Positions 1 through 6,143 of a stretch of 12,667 nt of DNA are shown piece by piece. This DNA is from DAISJD01 sp036821645 (GTDB lineage: Bacteria > Pseudomonadota > Alphaproteobacteria > ATCC43930 > CGMCC-115725). The notes below the pieces were generated by a model. The model had not been told where the DNA came from. It saw only the letters and a list, made by a program, of their open reading frames with translations, and did no database searches. How positions within the stretch are numbered: the stretch's first letter is position 1; each line of letters opens with the position of its first letter. Where the stretch lies: the NCBI GenBank assembly GCA_036821645.1, contig DAISJD010000091.1, positions 1 to 12,667 on the forward strand, written 5' to 3'. Position numbers and translations under genes: made by a program.

Positions 1-777
1 CCCATAGGCAAGGGCCAGCATGGCAAGCCCGAACCCACCCCAGAGCAGGCGATTTTGCAGAAAATGCCCCTCAAGCGGGATGGTCAGGCTGTTGCGGTCG
101 AACCCGGTCCAATAGCGCGTCGCCTCGGCATAGGCAGCAAGACCGAACGGGTCCGCCAAGGCCGCAATCCCCATCAAGGAGGGCTTGTCCAAGACGCTCA
201 AGGCCACGAAATAGAGGACCAAAAACCCGATGACGGCGGCATAGGTGGTCATCAGGCTGCGGGTCAGCGTGGCAATGGCGAAAAACAAGGCACCGAGAAA
301 AAAAAGGGAAGGCAGGGCCAGGGTGAAGAACGGCACGAGATAGAAGGCGAAAGCGTTCGGCCCGATCTTATCGGGATCGATCCACGGCATCAAACTGCCG
401 ATATAGATCCCCAACCCTGCGCCGGTAAAGGCCAAGAGCGCCGCGATCAACGCCCCAATGAAGCGGCCGAACACATAAGCGCGTTTTGTGATCAGGGTCG
501 AAAACAGGATCCCGGACATTTTCGTGTCTTGATCCCGCAAAACGACATTGCCCATCATCGCGACGATGATGAACAAGCCGAAGATGCTCATAATCCCAAG
601 GGTTTGCGCGATGATAAAGGGCGCATTCACATGGGTTGCCCCATTGTTGCCCCCGATCTGGATCTTATCCCATGTCGTGGCCCCGAAGCAGAGCAGAAAG
701 AAAAGGCCAAAGGTTAGAAAAAACAGCGGTTGTCGTGTTTGATACCGGATTTCGAATAAGGCGATGGCGCGCAGCAT
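1..777 (-). CDS. ABC-2 type permease, N-terminal part (probably fused to M1 aminopeptidase); partial
   Basis: This is the N-terminal 259 residues of an inner-membrane ABC permease; the rest lies left of the window. It begins at the ATG complementary to 775-777, with AGGA about 6 nt upstream, and stays open to base 1. The start MLRAIALFEIRYQTRQPLFF, the motif around QIGGNNGATHVNAPF (39-53) and hydrophobic stretches near 17-34, 57-78, 104-127, 144-170, 178-194 and 245-259 match the permease half of the large proteins annotated 'ABC transporter permease/M1 family aminopeptidase'. Family knowledge says such proteins are about 1,100-1,200 residues, with a zinc peptidase-like C-terminal half; that half cannot be seen here. 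The ATPase gene ends 52 nt upstream on the same strand, so the two form a transporter operon. Substrate unknown. The permease call is firm; the aminopeptidase fusion is inferred. Confidence 0.85.
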   Translation of the reverse strand, partial: MLRAIALFEIRYQTRQPLFFLTFGLFFLLCFGATTWDKIQIGGNNGATHVNAPFIIAQTLGIMSIFGLFIIVAMMGNVVLRDQDTKMSGILFSTLITKRAYVFGRFIGALIAALLAFTGAGLGIYIGSLMPWIDPDKIGPNAFAFYLVPFFTLALPSLFFLGALFFAIATLTRSLMTTYAAVIGFLVLYFVALSVLDKPSLMGIAALADPFGLAAYAEATRYWTGFDRNSLTIPLEGHFLQNRLLWGGFGLAMLALAYG

Positions 778-829
778 GATAAATCCTGTCGACCGGAAAA
801 GGGTATTTTGATCAGCGCGGGCGGGCGAA

Positions 830-1726
830 TTACGCCGCCTTTTGACCCTGCTGGCGATGCCGCTCGGTGAAGAGGGTCGCAAAATACACGTCTTCCAATG
901 TGGCAAGGCGCGGCATAAACCCATCGCCAGGATCGCTGTCGGCCAAGACATGAACGATCGAACGTCCGGCATAAAGGCGGGTCGACATCACGCCGTGTGC
1001 GGCCCTGATGGCGTCGAGTTCAGACTTATCGGCGGTTTTCTGCCAGATGCGCCCTTGTACCGCCTCAACCAAACGGTGCGGTTCTCCTTGCGCCACGATA
1101 TGTCCGGCAACGATGATCGCCATACGGGGGCAGAGATCGGCCACGTCTTCGACAATATGGGTCGACAGAATCACGACCACCTGTTCGCCGATTTCACACA
1201 GTAAATTATGAAACCGATTGCGTTCTTCCGGGTCGAGACCCGCAGTCGGCTCATCGACGATGATAAGGCGCGGTTGACCGATCAGTGCCTGGGCAATCCC
1301 GAACCGTTGGCGCATGCCGCCGGAAAAACTCGCCACGGAATTTTTACGGGCCTTGTAAAGATTGGTTTGTTCCAACAGGCCCGCCACGAGATCCCGTCGC
1401 TCGCCTTTGTTGCTGATCCCTTTCAGGATGGCCAGATGATCGAGCAGGGCTTCGGCGCTGACCCTCGGATAGACCCCGAATTCTTGGGGTAAATAGCCCA
1501 GCACTTGCCGCAGCCGTTCGGGTTGCGCTAAGAGGTCGATCTCGCCAAACCGGATCGATCCGGCGGTCGGTTGCTGCAACGTGGCGAGGATGCGCATGAA
1601 GGTCGATTTGCCGGCACCGTTAGGGCCGAGGAGACCGAACATGCCGGTCGGCACGTCGAGTGACAAATTATCCAGGGCTTGTACCCCGGAGGCGTAGCGA
1701 TGACTGAGATTGCGGATTTGAAGCAT
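830..1726 (-). CDS. ABC transporter ATP-binding protein
   Basis: This 298-residue cytoplasmic ATPase powers the permease encoded directly downstream. In order it has Walker A GPNGAGKST (34-42), the Q-loop glutamine in YLPQEFG (Q81), an ABC signature FSGGM (134-138, in place of LSGGQ), Walker B LIIVDEP (154-160), the D-loop AGLD and the H-loop histidine in STHIVED (H190). The C-terminal 80 residues are an accessory region as in CcmA/NatA-like exporters' ATPases. I chose the ATG complementary to 1724-1726 because AAAGGGG lies about 5 nt upstream and the encoded MLQIRNLSHRY is the usual family start. An in-frame ATG at 1834 would add 36 residues unlike the family and would lie across the promoter proposed here. 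This class (multi-copper-enzyme maturation-type or peptidase-linked ABC systems) often has poorly known substrates. Confidence 0.93.
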   Translation of the reverse strand: MLQIRNLSHRYASGVQALDNLSLDVPTGMFGLLGPNGAGKSTFMRILATLQQPTAGSIRFGEIDLLAQPERLRQVLGYLPQEFGVYPRVSAEALLDHLAILKGISNKGERRDLVAGLLEQTNLYKARKNSVASFSGGMRQRFGIAQALIGQPRLIIVDEPTAGLDPEERNRFHNLLCEIGEQVVVILSTHIVEDVADLCPRMAIIVAGHIVAQGEPHRLVEAVQGRIWQKTADKSELDAIRAAHGVMSTRLYAGRSIVHVLADSDPGDGFMPRLATLEDVYFATLFTERHRQQGQKAA

Positions 1727-1746
1727 GGCACCCCTTTCCAGCGACG

Positions 1747-1762
1747 ATACACGGTCGTGTAT
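1747..1762. promoter_or_regulatory. Candidate operator, inverted repeat ATACACG-GT-CGTGTAT
   Basis: A perfect 7-bp inverted repeat with a 2-bp centre sits in the leader of the ABC operon, about 20 bp before the ATPase start codon and downstream of the proposed promoter. The TACA...TGTA form resembles TetR-family operators, which often control exporter operons. No regulator gene is in the window. The symmetry is seen directly; the role is inferred. Confidence 0.4.
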
Positions 1763-1805
1763 GCCTGCAATGAATATCGATCGGTGCCTCCCCCCGGAGG
1801 ACTGA

Positions 1806-1834
1806 CTTATAACCAATGGTAAATATTTTAGCAA
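1806..1834 (-). promoter_or_regulatory. Sigma70-type promoter for the ABC operon
   Basis: On the minus strand TTGCTA (complement of 1829-1834) is followed after exactly 17 bp by TATAAG (complement of 1806-1811), a good housekeeping promoter match. It would start transcription near 1799, giving a leader of about 70 nt that contains a CCTCC/GGAGG hairpin (about 1787-1800) and the 1747-1762 palindrome. Confidence 0.5.
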
Positions 1835-1838
1835 GATG

Positions 1839-1852
1839 GTTTCGATCGAAAC
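1839..1852. promoter_or_regulatory. 14-bp perfect palindrome just upstream of the -35 box
   Basis: GTTTCGATCGAAAC reads identically on both strands and lies 4 bp upstream of the proposed -35 element of the ABC operon. That is a usual place for a class I/II activator or a repressor operator. The position is suggestive but no cognate factor can be named. Confidence 0.35.
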
Positions 1853-2129
1853 ATGCCACTTATGCCGGTATGAATTTCGGCAATTTCTGCTTAAGTTATA
1901 TTTTTATCAGAATTTTATTCTCAATTTTTATGAACGACCTTGTTATCGATCGGATTTTTGCTGGTTTTGCGGTCTGATCGCACGATCCGGTGTTCCGGTT
2001 CGGGTGTTGAGTCTCAATCCGCAACGATGACCGTGCAAAGCGCAATATTGTCCTATGAACAGCCGATCGACCGAGAACCTTGGAGGAGAGGCGATCGGAA
2101 AAACCGAGAAAAACGAAAGAGGAATAATT

Positions 2130-2159
2130 ATGAAAGTGATGTCTTTGCTGATAAGTTAA
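2130..2159 (+). CDS. Nine-codon ORF with strong ribosome binding site (leader peptide or decayed gene start)
   Basis: AGAGGAA (2118-2124) followed after 5 nt by ATG gives an excellent translation start, but the frame encodes only MKVMSLLIS before TAA. A second purine-rich stretch (GGAGGAGAGG) lies about 40 bp upstream. The peptide resembles the first residues of a signal peptide, and the sequence turns extremely AT-rich straight afterwards. It may be a leader peptide, or the remaining start of a gene whose body was lost. It could also be chance. Confidence 0.25.
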   Translation: MKVMSLLIS

Positions 2160-2496
2160 AATAGTAGATTTTATCATTATTTTTATTGACTAACAGTAGT
2201 ATTCTTGATTAATCGGAAAGACGGTATAAAATATTTTATAACATAATTAACTCAAGTGTGAGAGTAATTTCTTTTAAATAAACAATTAAAAAGTTATGTA
2301 AATTTTATTCTTAATATAAACAACGTAAAAAATTAAAAATTCTAGGTTTCTTTTAATTTAAAGCTTGTTATAAATAATTTTTATCAACTTAAAATTCGTT
2401 AAAAATAAATAAATGCCTTGAAAAGTGAAAGATTGAAAAATTTATAAAAAATTATTCAAAAAAAACAAAATTTGAATTTCATACTCGAATATAGTG

Positions 2497-2516
2497 CTGT
2501 ATAAAGCAATATACGG
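2497..2516 (+). promoter_or_regulatory. Small hairpin in the leader of the first binding-protein gene
   Basis: GTATA (2499-2503) and TATAC (2510-2514) pair around a 6-nt loop, extendable by one G-U and one C-G pair, about 40 nt upstream of the start codon. It is a weak stem that could be an operator half-site pair or a 5'UTR structure. The second binding-protein gene also has a small hairpin at a similar place, but with a different sequence. Confidence 0.25.
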
Positions 2517-2552
2517 AGTGCTTGATCATCAAAACATACGATGAGATTAAAT

Positions 2553-3770
2553 ATGAGACTTCAAAATAGGCTTGTGACCGCCCTAGGTGCTTTGGCCGGT
2601 TTGGCGATGACTGGGTTTGCCGGTGCCAGTGCGGCCGATGGAACGCTGAAGATCGGCGTTTTGAATGATCAAAGCGGCCCCTTTGCCGAATTGGGCGGGC
2701 TCGGTTCCGTCGTTGCGGCCGAAATGGCCGTTGCCGATGTCAAAGGCATGGTCGCCGGTCGCAAAATCGAGTTGGTGAGTGGGGACCATAAGAATAATCT
2801 GACGATCGGCAAAACCATCATGACCCGGTGGTTCGATGAGGAAAAGGTCGATGCCATCGTCGATTTGCCGAGTACCGCCGTTGCTCTTGCTGCCCAGGAA
2901 ATCGCGCGGGAGCGTAAAAAAACCCTCATGATCACGACGGCTGCCAGTTCCGATATTACCGGCAAGGCATGTTCCGCCTATACGACCCATTGGGCAGACG
3001 ATACATACGCACTGGCCAACAGTACCGCATCCGCCGTTTTGAAAACCGGGGTGAAGAATTGGTTTTTCATCACGGCCGATTATGCCTTCGGTCGTTCCAT
3101 GGAAAACGAAACCACGGCCGTCGTCGAGGCGAACGGCGGCAAAGTGTTGGGGGATATTCTCCATCCGTTGGGGTTGATCGATTTCAGCACGGTTCTGTTG
3201 CGGGCACAGTCTTCCAATGCGCAGGCCGTGGCTTTGGCCAGTGCCGGTGATGACACGGTGCGCGCAATCCGCCAGGGACTCGAATTCGGTTTGGATACGA
3301 ATGGGCAAACTTTGGTTGGGCTCCTCGTCTATATCACCGACATTCACGAAGCAACGCCGGAATTGGCTCAAAACTTGTGGGTTTCCGAAGGTTTCTATTG
3401 GGATCAAAACGATGCTGCACGAGATTTTGCCAAGAGGTATTTTGAAAAAACAAAGAAAATGCCGACAAAATCACAAGCCTCTGTCTATGCGGCTTTGAGG
3501 CATTATTTTAAGGCAATCGAAGAAACCAAGTCAATTGATGCGGCAACGGTCAATGCAAAGATGCGTCAGTTACCTGTTGACTATTTTGGTCATCCGGCAA
3601 AAATCAGGAACGATGGTCGTGTTCTTTATGATTTGACGCTTTATCAAGTGAAATCCCCAAAAGATGTCAAATATCCTTGGGATTATTATCGTCAAGTGTC
3701 GACAATTCCCGCCGTACAGGCTTTTAAATCCGAAAAAGATAATGGGTGCACCCTGCCCCCCGCGCAATAA
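2553..3770 (+). CDS. Branched-chain amino acid-type ABC substrate-binding protein (paralogue 1)
   Basis: This periplasmic solute-binding protein is of the LivJ/LivK (Peripla_BP_6, type I fold) class. A Sec signal peptide covers about residues 1-28 (basic MRLQNR, hydrophobic core, cleavage near ASA-AD). The mature start AADGTLKIGVLNDQSGPFAELGG is the classic first beta-strand and ligand loop, followed by WFDEEKVDAIVDLP, HWADDTYALANSTA, FFITADYAFGRS and DYFGHPAKIRNDGR. Two cysteines (140 and 399 from this start) probably form the usual disulfide. The ATG at 2553 matches the start position of the downstream paralogue in an ungapped alignment and gives 405 residues; the ATG at 2541 adds only four. 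Neither start has a strong Shine-Dalgarno sequence. No liv permease or ATPase is nearby, so it either serves a transporter elsewhere or has a sensing role. The ligand cannot be told from sequence. Confidence 0.9.
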   Translation: MRLQNRLVTALGALAGLAMTGFAGASAADGTLKIGVLNDQSGPFAELGGLGSVVAAEMAVADVKGMVAGRKIELVSGDHKNNLTIGKTIMTRWFDEEKVDAIVDLPSTAVALAAQEIARERKKTLMITTAASSDITGKACSAYTTHWADDTYALANSTASAVLKTGVKNWFFITADYAFGRSMENETTAVVEANGGKVLGDILHPLGLIDFSTVLLRAQSSNAQAVALASAGDDTVRAIRQGLEFGLDTNGQTLVGLLVYITDIHEATPELAQNLWVSEGFYWDQNDAARDFAKRYFEKTKKMPTKSQASVYAALRHYFKAIEETKSIDAATVNAKMRQLPVDYFGHPAKIRNDGRVLYDLTLYQVKSPKDVKYPWDYYRQVSTIPAVQAFKSEKDNGCTLPPAQ

Positions 3771-3790
3771 AAAATAACTAGGCTCGATTT

Positions 3791-3865
3791 TATGGGGCAC
3801 GGTTATTCTGTGCCGTGGTCCAGGCTTTTACGGGGCTTATGGTCTGTGCCGTAGGCTCCGTAAAA
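3791..3865 (+). terminator. Two tandem hairpins after paralogue 1 (possible terminator)
   Basis: The first stem pairs GGCAC (3796-3800) with GTGCC (3810-3814). An alternative pairing uses CACGG (3798-3802) with CCGTG (3813-3817). The second pairs TTTTACGG (3826-3833) with CCGTAAAA (3858-3865) and extends to 11 bp with one G-U pair. The two share words such as CTGTGCCGT and GGGGC, so they look like diverged tandem copies of a unit of about 35 bp. They follow the stop codon by about 25 nt. Neither is followed by a clear T tract, so a mRNA-stabilising role is as likely as termination. Confidence 0.45.
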
Positions 3866-4009
3866 CTATAAAGAAACATTAATTATTGTTAAGTTTGTAT
3901 TGATAAAATGCATTAATGATAGAATAAATAATAAAATATACCCTCTATAATAGAATTTTATCTTTATTAATTCTTTTTGATTAAAAAAAACATGCTTATT
4001 TTTTAAATG

Positions 4010-4027
4010 CGGATACAATCGTATCCG
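4010..4027 (+). promoter_or_regulatory. Perfect hairpin in the leader of the second binding-protein gene
   Basis: CGGATAC (4010-4016) and GTATCCG (4021-4027) form a perfect 7-bp stem with a 4-nt AATC loop, about 47 nt before the ATG at 4074. It sits at the edge of a very AT-rich stretch (about 3866-4005) that presumably holds the promoter. It could act as an operator or as a 5'UTR structure. Confidence 0.35.
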
Positions 4028-4073
4028 ATTAAACTGGATTTCCTGCCAGGATAAATAAAACATGGGAGAGATT

Positions 4074-5294
4074 ATGGCTCACCAGTGGCAAAAGATCACC
4101 AGATTTGCAATCTTGGTTGGACTATGCTTGAGTGCGCACCCTTCAGCGGTCGCCGCCGATAATGTCTTGAAAATCGGGGTTCTGAATGACCAGTCGGGGC
4201 CTTTTGCCGCTTTCGGCGGCAAGGGGGCCGTGTTGGCCGCAGAGATGGCGATTGCCGATGTGGGTGGGACTGTTGCCGGGCGAAAGCTCGACCTGGTGAA
4301 TGCTGATCACCAAAACAAACTCGATCTTGGCAAGTCGATCGCCACGCGTTGGTTCGACCAAGAGGGGGTGGATATCATCCTCGATATTCCGAATTCAGGC
4401 ATTGCACTTGCGGTTCAAGAAATCGCCCGAGAACGCAAAAAAACCTTGATTATCAACTCATCGGCCTCGACCGCCATTACTGGAAAGTCATGCTCGCCAT
4501 ACACCATTCATTGGGCTGACGATACGTACGCCGTGTCAAATAGTACGGCAACGGCCGTCATCAAAGCCGGGGCGAATGATTGGTATTTCATCACCGCCGA
4601 TTATGCGTTTGGTCGTTCTATGGAAGATGAGACCACCAAAGTCGTTTTGAGCAATGGCGGCAAGGTCGTGGGTGACATCAAACACCCCTTGGACCTGCCG
4701 GATTTCAGTAATGTCCTCATTCGGGCGCAATCATCCAACGCTAAGGCCGTGGCTTTGGCCAGTGCCGGCACCGACACCGTCCAGGCTATTCGCCAAGCGG
4801 CGGAATTTGGGTTGGCCGACAATGGGCAAACCCTGGTTGGGCTGCTTGTTTTCATCAGCGACGTGCATGCGGCAACCCCGGCGCTCGCCAAAAATCTTTG
4901 GGTGACCGAAGGCTTCTATTGGGACCAAAATGATGCCGCACGGACATTCTCGAAACGGTTTTTTGATAAAACCAAGACAATGCCAACCAAAGTTCAGGCG
5001 AGTGTCTATGCCTCTTTGCGGCACTATTTTAAAGCCGTTGAGGCCGTGAAATCGATCGATGCCGAGGCGGTTAATGCAAAAATGAGACAGATGCCCGTGG
5101 ATTATTTCGGCCATCCGGCTAAAATACGCAATGACGGGCGTGTATTATACGATCTCTCACTTTATCAGGTAAAATCACCCGATGATGTCAAATATCCGTG
5201 GGACTATTACAAGGCCGTAACCGCGATCCCGGCGGCCAAAGCCTTCAAACCGGAGGCCGGCAGTGGCTGTTCTCTGCCGCCGACGGCTCCATAA
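4074..5294 (+). CDS. Branched-chain amino acid-type ABC substrate-binding protein (paralogue 2)
   Basis: A second LivK-class periplasmic binding protein of 406 residues, colinear with the upstream paralogue: by hand count 271 of 367 mature residues are identical with no gap. The start at 4074 is preferred because GGGAGAG (4064-4070) lies just before it and MAHQWQKITRF begins a normal signal peptide (about residues 1-28, cleavage near VAA-DN). An ATG at 4062 would add four residues and overlap that site. Conserved landmarks are LKIGVLNDQSGPFAAFGG, HWADDTYAVSNSTA, ITADYAFGRS, EGFYWDQNDAAR and two cysteines (140 and 399). Separate leaders and downstream hairpins suggest the two genes are transcribed separately, perhaps under different conditions, with closely related ligands. 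The nearby ABC operon on the minus strand is of another class and is not their transporter. Confidence 0.92.
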   Translation: MAHQWQKITRFAILVGLCLSAHPSAVAADNVLKIGVLNDQSGPFAAFGGKGAVLAAEMAIADVGGTVAGRKLDLVNADHQNKLDLGKSIATRWFDQEGVDIILDIPNSGIALAVQEIARERKKTLIINSSASTAITGKSCSPYTIHWADDTYAVSNSTATAVIKAGANDWYFITADYAFGRSMEDETTKVVLSNGGKVVGDIKHPLDLPDFSNVLIRAQSSNAKAVALASAGTDTVQAIRQAAEFGLADNGQTLVGLLVFISDVHAATPALAKNLWVTEGFYWDQNDAARTFSKRFFDKTKTMPTKVQASVYASLRHYFKAVEAVKSIDAEAVNAKMRQMPVDYFGHPAKIRNDGRVLYDLSLYQVKSPDDVKYPWDYYKAVTAIPAAKAFKPEAGSGCSLPPTAP

Positions 5295-5333
5295 GCGCCA
5301 TCACGGATCGGGGTGATGAACAAGGCGTTTTTT
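5293..5333 (+). terminator. Rho-independent terminator of paralogue 2
   Basis: An outer stem (AAGCGCC 5293-5299 with GGCGTTT 5324-5330, one G-U pair) and an inner stem (ATCAC 5300-5304 with GTGAT 5313-5317, 8-nt loop) are joined by a one-sided 6-nt bulge. The helix overlaps the stop codon and runs into six T residues (5328-5333). The T tract makes this much more terminator-like than the hairpins after paralogue 1. Confidence 0.65.
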
Positions 5334-5337
5334 ATAC

Positions 5338-5365
5338 TTGTCAGTGAAGGGCGATCTGTTATAAG
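5338..5365 (+). promoter_or_regulatory. Promoter of the tRNA-Ser gene
   Basis: TTGTCA (5338-5343), a 16-bp spacer and TATAAG (5360-5365) form a good sigma70-type promoter. Transcription would begin near 5372, about 9 nt before the mature tRNA 5' end. Confidence 0.5.
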
Positions 5366-5376
5366 TGTCGCCCTTC
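5346..5376. repeat. 9-bp perfect inverted repeat flanking the tRNA -10 box
   Basis: GAAGGGCGA (5346-5354) and TCGCCCTTC (5368-5376) are exact reverse complements separated by 13 nt that contain the TATAAG box. If the promoter call is right, only the right arm is transcribed, so the repeat would act at the DNA level (operator or extruded stem). Otherwise it would be a second hairpin after paralogue 2. Confidence 0.5.
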
Positions 5377-5380
5377 AAGC

Positions 5381-5468
5381 GGAGGGGTGGCCGAGTGGTT
5401 TATGGCACCGGTCTTGAAAACCGGCGAGGTGCGAGCCTCCGTGGGTTCGAATCCCACCCCCTCCGCCA
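5381..5468 (+). tRNA. tRNA-Ser (anticodon UGA)
   Basis: A complete 88-nt cloverleaf with encoded CCA. The acceptor stem is GGAGGGG/CCCCTCC with G73. The D arm starts GCCGAGTGG. The anticodon stem CCGGT/ACCGG encloses the loop CTTGAAA with anticodon TGA at 5415-5417. A long variable arm (CGAGG...CCTCCG), diagnostic of class II serine tRNA, precedes the T arm GTGGG-TTCGAAT-CCCAC. It reads UCA and wobble serine codons. No repeat of its 3' end is seen elsewhere in the window, so there is no direct sign of an element integrated at this gene. Confidence 0.97.
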
Positions 5469-5589
5469 GTCCTCTGTCAAACACCGTTTTCTCGTTCGAT
5501 TTTCTGGTTGATCAGAGCATGGGCTTTGTGCACAGGACGGACTTTTAATAAAAATCTGTGATGCGTAAGCAAAGCGACTGGATGCCGAC

Positions 5590-5922
5590 TTAAGGGTTGG
5601 TGCCTATGGTCTTGATATGCTGGATTGCTTTGTCAGGGTCGGACACGCGCCAGTCCGGCCATCGGCGTGCTTCGTTTTTGGCTTGTTTGGCCGCCAAGGC
5701 GGTGGCGATGGCCTCGGGCCCGTGACCGGCACGCCATGCACCGTCGAGGGCGAGCAGAACGATATCGATCCATTCTTCAAGATCGGCCGGTTCGGCGCGG
5801 ATCTCGGCTATTTCTTTTTCGATATGGTCCAAGACGCCCGCAGTTCGGGGACCGGGGCCGAAGGTCTTTAGAGAGAATGTCTTTTGCCGGTGAAGATGGG
5901 CCACCAGGTCATAGGTCTGCAT
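5590..5922 (-). CDS. MazZ/DUF550-like dATP/dGTP pyrophosphohydrolase
   Basis: A 110-residue all-alpha protein of the MazG-related superfamily. Motifs in order are HLHRQKTFSLKTFGPGPRT (about 9-27), the metal-binding type helix DHIEKEIAEI (32-41), then DLEEWIDIVLLALDGAWRAG (47-66), and KQAKNEARRWPDWR near the C-terminus. These match the family annotated 'dATP/dGTP diphosphohydrolase domain-containing' (PF04447). Family members hydrolyse purine dNTPs to dNMP and pyrophosphate, and phage MazZ supplies precursors for 2-aminoadenine DNA. The ATG complementary to 5920-5922 starts the conserved region directly; further in-frame ATGs lie at 5949/5946 and 6051 but add unconserved sequence. It lies between the tRNA and the CRISPR operon and is convergent with the tRNA. 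Its role here could be nucleotide-pool housekeeping or phage derived; the sequence does not decide. Confidence 0.82.
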   Translation of the reverse strand: MQTYDLVAHLHRQKTFSLKTFGPGPRTAGVLDHIEKEIAEIRAEPADLEEWIDIVLLALDGAWRAGHGPEAIATALAAKQAKNEARRWPDWRVSDPDKAIQHIKTIGTNP

Positions 5923-6143
5923 TGTCGTTGTCCCGCTTGTTTTCATCATGGTTTCAAGGGCTGAGAGATGATGATGCAATCGATCTTTTGAGCTTATACA
6001 TCCCACCCATGATCGTGTGATCGATCGAATCCAGACTGGTTCCAATCTCATAGTCCCGTAAGGCCGCCGACGGCAAGCGGATCTGCCATAATCTCGGCCC
6101 GTGCCTGCTCACAATAGAATTTTAGAAGGTTGTTGGCGGTATT

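Larger units (their letters stand above)
1835..2540. other. Long intergenic region, AT-rich in its right half
   Basis: This is the divergent spacer between the minus-strand ABC operon and the plus-strand binding-protein gene. The left part (to about 2165) has moderate GC with several CGATCG-type sites. The right part (about 2165-2540) is dominated by A and T with homopolymer runs and has no ORF with protein-like composition. The short overlapping ORFs of 64-93 codons around 1836-2177 have no start-site support or recognisable sequence. I see no CRISPR repeats, RNA gene or IS end here. It probably carries the promoter of the first binding-protein gene, but the AT bias makes picking -35/-10 boxes unreliable. 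Confidence 0.6.

Noticed and set aside
55..717. 220-codon open frame on the plus strand
   Set aside because: It lies antisense to the clearly recognisable permease, has a Gln/Gly/Arg-rich composition and no ribosome binding site.
1787..1800. CCTCC/GGAGG hairpin as a terminator or riboswitch in the ABC leader
   Set aside because: The stem is only 5 bp with a 4-nt loop and no T tract; it is noted in the promoter entry but not called as its own element.
2165..2540. Possible CRISPR array or repeat region in the AT-rich leader
   Set aside because: I found only homopolymer runs, no unit repeated at regular spacing.
2583..3407. 274-codon open frame on the minus strand
   Set aside because: It is fully antisense to the first binding-protein gene and has no recognisable motif; a codon-bias shadow.
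5469..5589. Possible attachment-site duplication after tRNA-Ser
   Set aside because: No second copy of the tRNA 3' end could be seen in the window, and no integrase gene is present.
6048..6143. Protein-like readthrough frame after the stop codon of the Cas6-like gene
   Set aside because: About 30 codons continue in frame to a TGA, but the Cas6 fold normally ends at the GFGRYRL strand, and no start or motif supports an extension.
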